Origin: Paralichthys olivaceus
Lineage: Eukaryota > Chordata > Actinopteri > Pleuronectiformes > Paralichthyidae
Assembly: GCF_024713975.1 (NCBI RefSeq)
Contig: NC_091102.1
Location: 20,681,001-20,745,000 of the forward strand
Direction of reading: 5' to 3'
DNA: 64,000 nt
Below, piece after piece: positions 1-12,864 of the stretch. Under the pieces are notes generated by a model. It was not told the origin of the DNA. It searched no databases and was given only the letters and a program-made list of their open reading frames with translations. The translations under genes and the position numbers were made by a program. Every line of letters starts with the position of its first letter. Positions within the stretch are counted from its first letter, which is position 1.

Positions 1-343
1 ATAAAACACCTCACTGCCCAAACTGAACTTTAGTGGTGTTACCTGACTTATGCATCTTTTTTTCTTGCTAATGTGATGATAAGACATATACCAGAAAGTT
101 GATCTGTTTTCAGACATGCACTGGACTCTGCAGTTCCTCTGCATTTTCTCTGGAGTAGACGCATGTGTGAACGCAATTGTCAGAGAAAGATGCTCTGCCG
201 TTTCTGCGGACTTAATCCAACTGACCTAGTATAGTAGTTGATGTGTGAACACAGCAGGGGATCCTCGCTTGATTCACCGCAAGTGAGTGGGGGTGTGTGA
301 TGCTTCTACTGTGCGAGAGATGCAAAAAACGAATATCTCCCAG

Positions 344-3300
344 TGAAAAAGCGTCATCTTACACATGACACAGGCGAAGATGCCAAGAGGGTTCGTGGTG
401 ATAAGAGCCGACAACAGTGTTGTGGTGCTGTAAACATGATCTTGGCAGCAGAGTTACTGTGTCACTTCCTGCCTCTGTCTGCTGCACCTGGCTGCTCCTC
501 CCCTCGTCTGAATAATGCGGGGGATTTGATGCTGTTGTGAACGTGTCTGTGCAGAGAACCTCGCGCTGCGTTGTGCATGTGTGAAAGGTAAACTCTGTTC
601 TCTGGATTTTACCCAGAGGTCATGTCTGAAAACAGCTTTAGTTATGCATTGCTCTTACTGGAAAAAAGATAGAACCTCATATTGTTGATAAATGTGTCGA
701 CAAAAACGTAATTTTTTTCTTCACAAGTTTAAATCTTCTGTTTTCACAGTCAAATGATCAAAAATATTTCTACATTTTCTCAGCAACAACAAGGCCACTT
801 CAGACCCATCCAGGAAGTTTTTACTGAGCTGCAAAGAAAAGCTGAAGCAGGGAGAAGAGAACAGGAACTCAGGTAAACTTCTTTGTCCACAGCTCAGTGG
901 CAGCACCATCTAGTGAATATTCTTTAATTATCTCCATCAAGGTCTTTTTGTTTGTTTGTTTTTTTGTCAACAGGATTATGCAAAAATTACTAAGCCGTTT
1001 TCTCCAAACTTGGATTGGGCATGTGCTGCGCAATAATCCATTCAAATTTGGCGTGAATCCAGTTCAGGAATTTTTTTATCACCTTGCTTAATATTTGGAA
1101 AGAGGGTAGTTTTCAACATTTTTGTCAATTTCTCCAGAAATAATTTGTGAATCTTAATGTAAGAAATTGGACACATTTATGATGTGGAGATCATTCCAGT
1201 TACCTCAATTTCACCTCTAAAAATGATGTGGCTTTGCAGTTTTGACTTAGTTTTTCAGTTGTGTTTGTTGTTGAATTTATCTACATAACCTCAAGAGATT
1301 TACAACACTTGTCTAACAACCTTGTTCAAATTTGAGGCCTTAAACAGTCTTTCTTATCATCAAACTTTTTTTCATTCTGCTCAGCTCCACTGGGTTCAAC
1401 TCCCCTTCAGCCATCTTCGTTCTACGGCAGCCGATCTGTGACGAAAGACTACAGCCAGAGCCACTCTTTTCTGGACAGGTAGATTCCCTTAGTGGTCAGC
1501 TAAAATAAAGAAGTCAGCAAGTTCTAAGTCGGGCGTTGACACTTCCTCTGTTTGAAATTCTTCTCAGACCCTCCAGTACTGCACAGACCACCACAGCCAA
1601 GAGAAGCCTTATTCTGCCCAACCACTCCACACCCTTCAAGAAGGTGCGTCCCTCTCTGGACTATGGCGGCTGGTACAAGCAGAGGCCCTCCACTCTGGCA
1701 CAGCCTCAGCCTCCACTGCAAGGGTAAGAACCAGCCAGATAGGCTCTGTAAAATGTAAAGAGAGAATAGATTGAAAACACTTAATACCGTGAAAAATAAA
1801 AAAAAATGTAGCACGGATAAGAAGCTGATTTAGCTCAAAGACGAGACAAAATCTGTCTCCAAAAGTCAGTTTTGTGGTTGTGATTTATGCGATTTACCTT
1901 TACACAGTTGGATAATGATACTAAACATTAATATGACATTGTGAATACCAGGTGTATGTTGTCAAAGTGCTTCTTTTTTCGAATGTGCTTATACTCTTTT
2001 TAAGATGCTATTTAACAAACAATTTATAACCTGTATATTGCAGTTTTTCCAACCTGGGCAACACTTGTTACATGAACGCCATCCTTCAGTCTCTCTTCAG
2101 CCTCCCCTCCTTCTCCAATGACATGCTAAGGCAGAGCATCCCTTGGAAAAAAGTGCCCATCAATGCATTACTCAGGTACTATAATAAGCTCCTTCACCAT
2201 CTATAGATAGTTGCAGATTGTGTGTTTAGAAATAAAATTGAAAGGTTATGTGCATTGTCACGAATTCTGCTTGTTGTCTACTCTCCCTGCAGGCGTTTTG
2301 CTCACCTCATGGTAAAGAAGGATGTGGGCTGTCCAGAGACAAAAAAGGACCTTTTGAGGAAAGTGAAGAGTGCCATCTCCTCCACCGCTGAGCGGTTCTC
2401 TGGGAACATGCAGAATGTAAGATCTCCCTCTATAGGCAGCAGTTGGTACTTAACAAGACAACTTAATAGATTAAAAAGATTGTGGTTACAATGGATGTCA
2501 TAACACGTTTTTCAGCAGAAAAATAACTTTATTTGTGGAGTTCTCTCTGCTTCTTTGCTAAGTTCTCAAAGGTGATGGCATATGTCTGTAAATGGTCTTT
2601 AAAATGAATGTAAATATGACTATTATAAAGCAAAATAATTCATATGTAACTTAGCATATTTTATTTATTTGTTGGTCTAATTAAGTCCCTCTGTGTCACA
2701 ATGTTTGTCAGGATGCTCATGAGTTCCTGAGCCAGTGTTTGGACCAGCTGAAGGACGATGTTGAGAAGATGAACAAGAGCTGGACAAATGAAGCTTCAGC
2801 TTCCTCATCGTCCTCCGTGGTGTGTGAGAGTGGTCTGGAGGCAGCGGCGGCCAAGACAGAACCTGGTGAAGAGGTAGAGACCTCTCGCATCTATACCTGT
2901 CCTGTGGCAGTTAACATGGAATTTGAGGTGCAGCACACCATCACCTGCAAAGGGTGAGGCCCGTCTCCTGCTTGATCATCACGCTTTATCTTTGTGATTA
3001 ATTTGTCGAAGCCATTATGGGCTTTAGAGAAAATAAATGGTATGTTATAACTTCTATGTTGTTTTACAGCTGTGGTGAGGTGGTGAACAAGCGAGAGCAG
3101 TTCAATGACCTGTCCATTGACCTGCCACGCAGGAAGAAAACCCTCCCACTCCGGTCAATCCAGGATTCTCTGGATCTCTTCTTTAGGGTGAGTCTTTTGT
3201 TTGTACAGGTTGAAGTTCTCAGATTAGACCAGTTTCTTTCACAGATTAGTTTTTTATCCAGTTATCCCAGCTTTTTTTATTCCTTTAGCAAATAACTGCA

Positions 3301-6300
3301 CTTGCATGAAAGAAGCAGCCATCAACTGCATATGTTATGTTTGACCATTACGTGACAGAATTTTTTTTTGTTTTGCAGATGGAGGAAATTGAGTACTCAT
3401 GTGAAAAGTGCAATGGCAAAGCAGCAACAGTTACACATAAATTCAGCAAACTGCCCAGGTATCAACACACTGACTATTAGTATGAAATAAACATGCACAT
3501 GCTGTCACACACACATAAATTCAACACACTTAAGAGTTAAACAGAACCCTAATTTTGGTAGCTTCTTGACGGATTGGTCTGATGAATCTTTCTCCCCACA
3601 GAGTGCTCATCCTCCACCTTAAACGGTACAGCTTTAATGCTCAGCTGTCACTCAACAGTAAGCTGGGTCAGCAGGTGGTAATTCCCAGATACCTGACCCT
3701 GCTGTCCCACTGCACCGAATCCACACGACCCCCTGTTTGTCTCGGATGGAGTCCCCAAGCCTCCATGTAAGATACCCAAAAGATTTTGTAGTAAAATAAG
3801 AATTTCCAACATTTCACTGTCTGGGTAAATACATTCTGCTCAGTTGGCTGAGAGATGATGGTTAATTAATTTGCAGCAAATAATCAGGCTTCCGGAGTTT
3901 TCTAATGGCTTGTTTTTCCTCAAAGGTCCAGAACACTCAAAATATCACAGTCAGTAAACTCTTCCACAGCACTGCTCCGGTAAGTACATTTTGAAATAAT
4001 AATGACAAACACAAAAATACATAATTTCTACTTTTGGTAAAATGAAACACTGAACTTGTGTCTGTATGTAGAAGGATTGGAGGGAAAGTGGCAAACTCCA
4101 GCTGCACCTCTATCATCGTGGACTCTGACTGTGAAGAGGAGCCTACCCGAAGGGTGAACGCAAGTCGCAAGCGACGCCTCAGCAGCTGTTCACCTGATGA
4201 TGACGACCGACCGGAAGAGGTAAGCATTTGCTTACCCTGACATTTCAGATTCACCCTCCCAATTTCCTCTGTTGCTCTGGTGACACAGTTTGATGTGTTT
4301 TCAGCGTGGGGCGGCAATAGATTCAGCAGACTTCAGTGGCATAAATGATGACGAAATGCTGGCAGCAGTGCTGGAGATGAGTCGTCAAGAAGCCGGCCTC
4401 TCTGCACCCCCTCCCATGGATGATGAGCCAACCAGCAGCCCAGACACAGGGTTTGGCGACACAGATGTCCAAGACCTGGCCTATCATACAGATCTGCTGG
4501 AAACAGAGAGCAAACAGTCTGCAGGTAGTCCATCATCTTGAGGTTAAGATGGTGAATGAATAGTGTTTCTTCAGGGAACAGCCAGGTTTTATTTGTTCTT
4601 AAAATTTGAAAAACAGCTTTAGAGAAGAGGGATCGTATAAAAGAAAAGTCCAATCCATCAATAGCCTTCCTAGTACACACTGCTTTTACACAAAACTTTC
4701 ACAAAAAATAGTTTAACGACTATATGGCTGCAGTGTGGAGATAGCTCTGCTAGTATTGTAGTAGTAGTAATTAACTGGCTTGTTGAATGTGTGTAGATGT
4801 GCTGGATTCCTTGGATTTGACCATGGATGAGAACAAGGAGAACCAGACTCCAGAGGGTGTGCAGCAGCAGGGTGAGCTGGACTGGGTTCAGCAGTACAGT
4901 CTGGACCAGGAGAGGGAGGAACAGGAGCTGCAGCAGGCTCTGGCCCAGAGCCTTCAGGAACATGTAAGTTCAAAGAAAAATGTGACAGCTGTTGAATTTC
5001 TATCAAGCGATTGAACATATAATGTTTGTAACAGATGGTTGGCAAATAAAAACTGAAATTATTATTATTTAACTTATTTTATTTCACAATTTTAATAATA
5101 ATGTTCTCCATCCATTGTACGTTGGGGTTATTGTGTCATAATCTTTTAATAATGATCTTCAAAATGTAATAGATCTTATTGAAGTATGTACCTGGCAAGT
5201 GGCCATAAAATACAAAGAGACTTAATCTGAGTAAACATGAAAGCCTCAATTCAATCACAGCACACATTATCTCAAGGCACTATATATACTAAAGATGAGG
5301 CATTGCAATATTATAGAGAGAACAGAGAAGCTCATTGTTGTGTGTAAGCACTTGGAGTAACGCAATGCCCTGTCCCCACCTCACCTCACACAGGAGGCTC
5401 AAGAGATGAGAGAGGATGACGATCTGAAGAGAGCCACTGAGCTCAGCTTACAAGGTATGGACCAAACTTGTTTGCTTTGAGCAGCTGGCTGTTGAAAATC
5501 CTGAGCCCCTGACACTTACTCAAAAGCAAATACTTGCTTGTTGGTCAGTGAGCATCTTTGGCAGACCATTGGTATTTGTAGTGGTGGAGGCAGCCAGTGT
5601 GAAATAAATCTCACATGTTCAGCAGTTTCTTCAAGCGTTTCCTGTTGACCTTTACTGTTTTCACTTTCTGAAGACCAAAACTTAAATACTACAGTTCCTG
5701 TTGCAGTATTTATCAGACATGTTCTATGTTCTCTATAAAAAATTGTTTGATCAGACTCACTGTGTTATGAATGCTGGCCACACCTGAATCAATATCCTGA
5801 CCCAACAGAGTTTAACAACTCCCTGCCTGAGCTGCTGTGCTCAGATGATGACTCTGGTAATGAGGACGTGCTGGACATGGAGTACACTGAAGCAGAGGCT
5901 GAAACCCTGAAGAGGAACGCTGAGGTACTTAACATCCTGCTGCCAAACAGTCTGCCTTCTGATTTTAACAAAGGGAATGATCTCTATCATGAATAAACTG
6001 CAGAGTCTGCTCTCACTTAATTTCCACAATGAATTGAGATTCTGTTGTGTTTATAATAAATACTAAATCTTACTAAAGTAAAAATATGTCCTGTCTGATA
6101 TAAGTAAAAACTATTGGCTACACTGAACTGTTTTCACTCAAAGTAACGTACTTATAAACTATGTCTTCTACAGAGTGGAGACTTGGCTAACTCCTTCAGA
6201 CTCATCAGTGTTGTCAGTCACATTGGGAGCAGCTCCTCCTCAGGTCAGTATGTGTGAATTTGTTTGTGCTTCCATCCTAATGTAGATAAATTCTCTGTCA

Positions 6301-8919
6301 GCATTTATTTAAACAGCTGCACTGGGGTCATTTTACAACTTGTTTCCAAAAAGCATCTCAAAAACAACTTGTTTTGTTAGACTTAAATGTCCACTCTCTA
6401 GCTGTAAGACATGGCAACAGAGACGATACAGCTTTTTATGACAAAAGACTGCACAACATGATTATACCAAAGTGCAAGAATTAAAAATAAAATTTCCCCC
6501 CCCCAGGCCACTACATCAGTGATGTGTATGACATGAAGAAGCAGTCTTGGTTGACTTACAACGACCTAGACGTGTCACGCACACAGGAAGCTGCTGTCCA
6601 ACGAGACAGAGACCGCAGTGGATACATCTTCTTCTACATGCACAAGTGAGTTGGCAGAACAACCAGATGGGTCTCAAAACCTTTACCATACATTAGTAGG
6701 GATGTAACGGTACACAAAAATCCTGGTTCTCATAAATAAAAATAGTGAAATAAATATCCATTTAGGTGCAGCATGTAGAAAATTTACTGCACTTAAACTT
6801 CACTGTTATTTTATTGTATTATCATTATTGAATATATGTATTTTCTTTTTCTTTTCTTTTTTTATTCAAGAATAATCCACATTGTTTGCAGAGGGTGGCC
6901 CTGTTGGTACTAACAATGTCTCCACTGTGGAGAACACTCTCACTCTAGGGACAGAGGTTTATAAAGGGCTTGTATGACTCGCTGGCTGAAATGCGGACAA
7001 GGGGGAACTTTGTAACGGGGCTCGATTACTTTCGGTGTGTATTTGAACCCTGCTTTCTCAATAACGGAGAACGGTTATAACAGCGGATATGGTAAAGGTC
7101 ACTGCAATAATCAGCCCATTATTGTTTGACACTGTCTGAATTATTTGCAAGCGGCAGCTTACACTTAACTCGTTTTTTCCTTGTCCCACTCATGTGCGTG
7201 TTATTCCCAATGTTAGTGGGACATCACTCTGGTGACGCCATTTCAACCGAGTCGGCATGTTTGATGTGTTACCAGCTACATATCTGATAGCAGTTGCCCA
7301 ATGTCGGCTTTATAGCTGACTTTGAAGGATTCAGAGATTTTTATTGTCAAATACACAAGAGAACACACGTTTCCCTGTGAATTGAAATTCTTGTGCTGTC
7401 CTTTCTGGAATACCAGCTGACCAACATTTACATTAGAATACAATATTTACATAAAATACAATAAGGATATGAACATGTTAAAAGTAAGGCAGAAACAAGG
7501 CGAATGAGGTGAATAAAGTGAGGATTGTTCAAAACTGAGCAGTGCAAATTGAACAGTAACAATTAAACAATTAACTAAAATGTATATAATATAAATGTAA
7601 ACAGTACAAATGGAATACTTTATGTTAAAGTGCAGACCAGTGTTGCAGTTTGTGAGGTAGGTTGTTGACTCCTGTCAGCTGTTTAGGAGTCTAATGGCAG
7701 TGGGGAAGAGAGTTTTTGAGTCTGGTATGACGTGTTCCCACACAGCAGACTTAAATCATGAGGGAGGGTCTTCACATTGTGTGTCTAAGGTCACTATGAC
7801 CACGGGCCTACAGCACATCGCTAAAGTTGTCCCTCGGAATTTGAGACCCATACGCACAAAAATAAGTTCCGCACGTGGATTCGCTGCATGCCACTGAAGT
7901 ACGAAGTATGTATGTTTTTTCAATACATGTACCGTTACACCCCTATATGTTAGTGTAGTATTTATACAAGATACCAGCCTCTTGCATTTTCACTGTTGTG
8001 CGTTGGAAAAATGATGTGTATTCTTAAAATCTTTTAAATTACGCCTTTTCATGCCTCCCGCCAGCGATAGCCAGTGTCCGGAAGCATTATATTTTCGGGT
8101 GGTCCCATTCTCCTGAACACAATATCTCAAGAATGCCTTGAGGGAATTTCTTCATATTTTGTACAAATATTTACTTGGACTCAGAATTGACTGCCTTGAT
8201 TTTGTTAGACAAAGGTCATGGTGGTCTCTTAAAGTATGTTCGTGTTTTTCTTGAATGCGATATCTTAGGATCAGCTTGAGGGAATGTGTTCAAATTTGGT
8301 ACAAATATTCACTTTGACTCATGGGTGACCTGATTAGACTTTGTTGGTCAAAGGTCACTCTGACCTCTAAAACACGTTTTTCCTTGTGAATGTAATATCT
8401 CAGGAACATCTCAATGGAATTATTTTAAGTTTGGTGCACATTTTCAATTGGTCTCACTTATTAGGTGGTCAGACGTCACGGTGGCCTCAAAAAAAATGTT
8501 TTGGTCTCCTGAATGTGATCTCAAGACTGCTTGAGTAAATTTCTTGAACTTCTGATCAGTTGTCACTTGGACTCAAAGATGAAGTGATTACATTTCAGTG
8601 GTCAAAGGTAAAGGTCACAATGACCTTATATGAATCTGGGAAATGTGTACATGGAAACTGCACTGCTTGGCGGAGGCATCCAATCACTTGATGCTTAGAT
8701 GTAAATGCTTACATAATGCAAATGCCGATGCACTCCTTCTTTACGTTTTGTAGTGTGTATGTGTTCATGGCAGAGGACACTGCATCAACTGGTCCTAAGA
8801 CGCTCTTTTACACGTTACCTTGTGTTTCCAGGGATTTGTTTGAACAGCTGTCAGAGATGGAGCGATCTGGAGCCAGCAGCACTTCAGAGGCAGGAAGAAA
8901 CATCCTGCAGCCCCTCTGA
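344..8919 (+). CDS. usp37: USP37, ubiquitin carboxyl-terminal hydrolase 37 (5' part outside window)
   Basis: Cysteine protease that removes ubiquitin chains; in vertebrates it acts in G1/S control and is targeted by APC/C. Coding exons read by homology and phase: 344-416 (donor uncertain), 784-872, 1385-1478, 1568-1723, 2044-2175, 2293-2416, 2712-2953, 3070-3187, 3379-3458, 3602-3766, 3926-3979, 4072-4219, 4305-4524, 4797-4963, 5394-5454, 5809-5924, 6174-6243, 6507-6645, 8832-8919 (stop TGA). The Cys box SNLGNTCYMNAILQSLF has its nucleophile Cys at 2066-2068, and the His box SSGHYISDVYD has its His at 6509-6511. Three ubiquitin-interacting motifs interrupt the catalytic domain: MLAAVLEMSRQEA, ELQQALAQSLQEH and LKRATELSLQEF. 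A KEN degron (4835-4843) is kept. The N-terminal PH-like domain must lie left of base 1. All internal phases agree from 784 to the stop. Identity is very sure; the first exon listed is less sure. Confidence 0.95.
6697..7945. mobile_element. Non-autonomous hAT-like DNA transposon in the last USP37 intron
   Basis: The left end reads TAGGGATGTAACGGTAC (6697-6713). The right end (7929-7945) is its reverse complement with one mismatch (TAGGGGTGTAACGGTAC). The flanking 8-mers TACATTAG (6689-6696) and TATGTTAG (7946-7953) agree at 6 of 8 positions, as expected of an aged 8-bp hAT target duplication. The 1.25-kb interior has no long ORF resembling a transposase, so the copy is non-autonomous. The end sequence matches a type common in fish genomes; I did not assign a named family. 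Confidence 0.75.
8045..8690 (+). repeat. Dispersed teleost repeat with internal tandem units carrying AGGTCA
   Basis: Units of about 120-138 bp recur here, each with an 'aatatctcaagaa...' segment, a 'gagggaatttcttcaaatttggt' type segment and a 'ggtcaaaggtcac' segment. The start (ATGCCTCCCGCCAGCGAT) and the inverted end (TTGGCGGAGGCAT, about 8669-8681) look like short terminal inverted repeats. Diverged relatives lie at 28205-28490, 32040-32560, 37735-37895, 55395-55890 and 59575-59800. It fills most of the last USP37 intron next to the hAT-like element. Confidence 0.65.
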
Positions 8920-9410
8920 ACACTACGTCTTTGGACAAGCAACCACACACACACACATCCACCACTGAACTGTGCTAGATAGATGGAGCTCTCCTCTGAA
9001 CAACCTTTAGTACTACTGATTGCCGTCCTTTTTTGGTCATCTTCAGGCACTTCTACAAATCACTAAATGCCAGGCTCAGTTAGCACCTGTAAATGCCAAC
9101 ACACGTGCTAATCTGACAAGACTCTTCAAGATACCAGAAATGCAGTTCAAATGTTCAGTGGATCAAAAGTTTGCCTCTGTGTTTTTGGGGCTGAAGTTTT
9201 TCTTTGCTATTTTATCAACCAACTGTTTTGTAAAGTTTCTTTTTTTTTCTTTTTCTTGATATACTTCTTTAAACTTTAATGCCATTCATTCAGACTTTGA
9301 CTTTAAAATCAACTATCAAACACCAGATGCTACTGGTGCTTCATGAATTTTGTTTTGCAGGCCCTCTATTTCCGATATAAACTAAATAAAGATATATTCT
9401 ATGTTGGACT
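8920..9410 (+). other. usp37: USP37 3' UTR with poly(A) signal
   Basis: After the USP37 stop the sequence is AT-rich with no coding continuation. An AATAAA at 9385-9390 (in ACTAAATAAAG) is the first good polyadenylation signal. Later AATAAA hexamers at 10250 and 10564 could give longer tails that would run into the convergent YBEY 3' end. Confidence 0.6.
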
Positions 9411-10560
9411 ATAAGCTATTATAGAGTTAAAGGGTTGTTGTATTTAGCGGGAACATTTGGTGCAATATTTATGTTGTGGCACAAATTGGCCAATTCAAAT
9501 CAGCTTTCTGTCAGAGTGTGTGGATGTTTTGCGTTTCTTTCTGTGCTTGACTTCTAAGCTAAGTTTTGTGTGTGGCTGTCTCCATATTTTACATACCCAA
9601 AATCAAATCAATGAGCTCAGTTACATGGCCTGTATTTACTGAGCTTTTCTCAGTAAAACCCACTTGATTCTTTTTGGGTTTCTGACCTTGTGCCTCCCAA
9701 GAAAACTTTTATAAATATGTATACAAGCTTTACTTTGAAAGTTGCACAACCTTGTTGCTTTGAATATGTTTGTCAAAACTCAATGTGTAAGTCAGATCTT
9801 TCTCTATAAAAACCACCAGATTTTTCTATTTATTGTTGCCTAGGGTTGATGTATCTTCATTAACCTATCAAGTTACTCCATGACAATAGAAGACATTAAT
9901 AGATCACCAGGGAAGCTAGCCATAGCATCCTGTCTCTTATGCCATCATCTTGAAGGCCAGTATTCAGTACTTCACACCATAAACCTCTGCTAACCTTTCT
10001 AAGCTAGTTCCTATCAGATGTGCTTGACTATAGATTGGAGCAAATGGAAGTAGTTTGTTATTCCTGTATTGGTTTTAATACTAGACACTGGTTGTACAGC
10101 TACTTTTTGTTATCGCTGTAAAAAAAAACACCATGGCTAATGTGCAACATTAAAACATGGTGTCTGCAGGACATATTCAGACCAAACTAAATTGTTTTCT
10201 TAACCTCATAAAAAGCATAAGAAACTACATAATATAACAAAATGTGAGTAATAAATCTTTATGGATAAATATATTGTATGAATAGTTATATTTGTAGGCA
10301 TTTTATCCAGCACTATGAGCCCACTTCCTGGAATTTAGGTTATCTGTTGCACCATGGACACACCTGGATACAAGAGCCAAGAAAAGTTATAAAGAAATTG
10401 AGTTTTCTTATGTCCACTTTGAATTTGCATTTCAGAAATGTGCTGCCTTCCTCAACATCCTGTCCCAAACGCAGTGTAAAGAGGGTCAAATGTATTTGTG
10501 AAGTAAGAATGAACAGCTTTTTCTACCCTTCATACACAACTGACTCTTCCTAAAGCAGAT
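9411..10560. other. Intergenic, between convergent USP37 and YBEY
   Basis: AT-rich sequence without splice-consistent coding exons. A 91-codon open frame (10278-10553) has no recognisable domain and no intron or exon context. The only notable elements are possible alternative poly(A) signals for either gene. Confidence 0.4.
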
Positions 10561-10844
10561 TTTAATAAAATATTACAGTGAAAGTACACAGTTTTTTAAT
10601 TTGATTTGTTGTGTTAAAACTCTTCAACAATACACAAATCCAGTGTTTCGGGATGTCCACAGAACCAGCAGCTGCATGTTTCAGTCCTTCAAGAAACAGT
10701 AGCAACAAATGTATGTTGTGAACAGATTGTCAGGACAGTAAATTAAACAGTCTTATCTGGTTACATGACCGTGTACAAGCAACATGAAGCACCATCGTAC
10801 ACAAAGTGGAGTGTTAAACTGAAGGTAGTCGGTGGTGGTCACTG

Positions 10845-12864
10845 TCATCTATAGTGATCACATGTCTTCATCAGTGGCTGCAGATGACGTCCTGTGAGTC
10901 TGTTGTACTCAGTGAGAATGTAGCTTTCCCTCTGCAGCATCTGCAAACACATTGAAATTAAAATGCATGACTCCTCTGTGGTGATAAACTAATCTTTGCT
11001 ATCTGAGCAGAGTCATTCAAACATGATGAGTTTTCTATGTCAGACTGATCAAATTGCATTTGAGCAATTGATAGAAAATGGATTATTTAAAGCAACTTTT
11101 AATCTGTTTTATGTTCTTTTGATTAACATTTTAGCTTAAATTTGCCTCAGTAAACCTAAATTCCACTCACTCTACTGCATTGGGGTGAAGGAAGTAATCT
11201 CAGATACATATTTGTCCAAATCTGTACACATAAAATGCCATAAGACTTTCCTGACGTGAAAAACAATATTATCTGCATGGATACGTCGCAATAGAAGTGA
11301 GGAAACACATTGAGCTTTGCCATACAAACCTCAGTCCATTCTTCCTCAGTCTCATGCCTGTAGCCCAACAGGTGACAGATACCATGTGCAGTGACAACCT
11401 GAAACATACAAGAAAAAAAGAGACAATCAACTAACACCAAACAATGTCATTACCAAAGTAAAAGGTGAGGTAAGATAAGATAAGCTTGATCCCCCATAGT
11501 AGAAATGCACTTCTTACATCAGCAACAGTCAGAATGAGGTAGACAGGAGAACATGTGAAAGCATAAAATACAATAATAAATAAAAATACAGAGAATTTGT
11601 ACATTATATCTTTCACATACAGACAGAAATAGAATTTGTAGAGATATGTACTTGGTTTAAGTGCAGTGGCAAAGGATGTTTGCTCAAGAATTCATTAACT
11701 GTATTAATAATTTCACCGTAGTATATTAAATAGCATTAAACTACATAAAGGAAGGGAGGCTGTTCTTCCTGAGGGGCATCTGATCTTTTACCGTGCACAC
11801 GAGGCTACTGGGGAGGTTTTACCAGTCTGTTGTGGCCAGTGTCCTCTTCTTTGCTGAGGTATAGGGACCTGTGGCACCAACAAACTGAACCAGCTGGTGA
11901 GGAAGGCCAGCTCTGTGGTAAGGATGGAACCGGACAGTGCAGCGGCAGCAAAGGAAAACTAAAAGCCATCATGGATAACCCCTCTCATCCCCTCTGTGCC
12001 TAACTGAGGCAGTTCAGGAGCCTGTTCAGACACAGATTCATCCAGCCACATCCATCAAATCACTCGAAGGCCATCTTTGTGCCATCAGCCATGAGATTGC
12101 ACAGCGTCACAGCACCCATAGTCCACCATTTAAATCTGTGGTCCAAGAAGGACTACTGCGCGTGTGTACACTGTGTATTAAAAAGACTTGCAATAGTACA
12201 CAACCTGAATATTCGTCTTTGTATTGCACATTGGAAAAACAAGCTTGAGTATAATGTAGTATTTCCATTTGTATTCTTATTTTTACTCATACTTTTCCCC
12301 TACTGTGTCAATTGTGAATTTCCTCCTCAACCTTTAAAGACTCCAATTGCTGTTAAATATTCCTTCTTTACTCTCACCAACAACCATTCGAGTTGACAGA
12401 TGTCTGTCCAGCCTTCAGCTACTCACAGTGAGAGCATCGTGAAGATCCAGAGACTCCTCCTGACACTGCTTCATCACAAACTCGACCCCCAGGAAAATGT
12501 CCCCCAGGTTCAGCTCATCTCTGCTAACAGGACAGGGCAGTTTACCAGGTCGCAGGTCCTAAGAACACACACACACGGATCTCATGTCAGTGAAAGCAGC
12601 TGGAAGTCTGAATGAATGAATGAGTCCCTGGCACAACAATGCGGGCACGTTCACCTCGTAGAACGGGAACGAGAGGACATCCGTGGGGACGTTTTTCTTC
12701 CTGTAGATGTGATTGATTTGCTGGATCCTGTGGTTATCCACGCAGACGATGCCCACATCAAACTTCTGGACGCCCAGGATGTGCCTCAGTGTGTCCACAT
12801 CCCTGCGCAGCCTGGCGCGGCGGAGAGACACCACCTTTTGGAGGTTCCGAAGAACTACTCCCAT
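10845..12864 (-). CDS. ybey: YBEY, endoribonuclease / rRNA maturation factor homologue
   Basis: UPF0054 family single-strand metal-dependent endoribonuclease. The human protein is mitochondrial and supports mitoribosome assembly. Four coding exons on the minus strand: 12864-12655 (ATG at 12864-12862), 12558-12427, 11398-11330, 10940-10845 (stop TGA at 10847-10845). Together they encode 168 aa, against 167 in human. The N-terminus reads [17 protein letters not shown], followed by [16 protein letters not shown] and [13 protein letters not shown]. The zinc-binding signature [11 protein letters not shown] (H-x3-H-x5-H) is intact in exon 3. All splice sites are GT/AG and the phases close exactly. 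It is head-to-head with MCM3AP, about 0.8 kb between start codons, the same arrangement as in human. Confidence 0.95.
11755..12130 (+). mobile_element. Degenerate LINE (non-LTR) ORF2 C-terminal remnant
   Basis: In the plus sense, opposite to YBEY, fragments read [12 protein letters not shown], then LVRKA-like and IMDN-like words broken by stops and frameshifts. This is the order seen after the reverse-transcriptase domain of L2/CR1-type fish LINEs (FYQSVV..., KLVRKAGS..., LxxIMDNxxHPL...). It lies inside the second YBEY intron and is not functional. The clade assignment is tentative. Confidence 0.6.

Noticed and set aside
10278-10553. 91-codon open frame between USP37 and YBEY
   Set aside because: No domain, no splice context, AT-rich, and situated among 3' UTR-type sequence with poly(A) hexamers.
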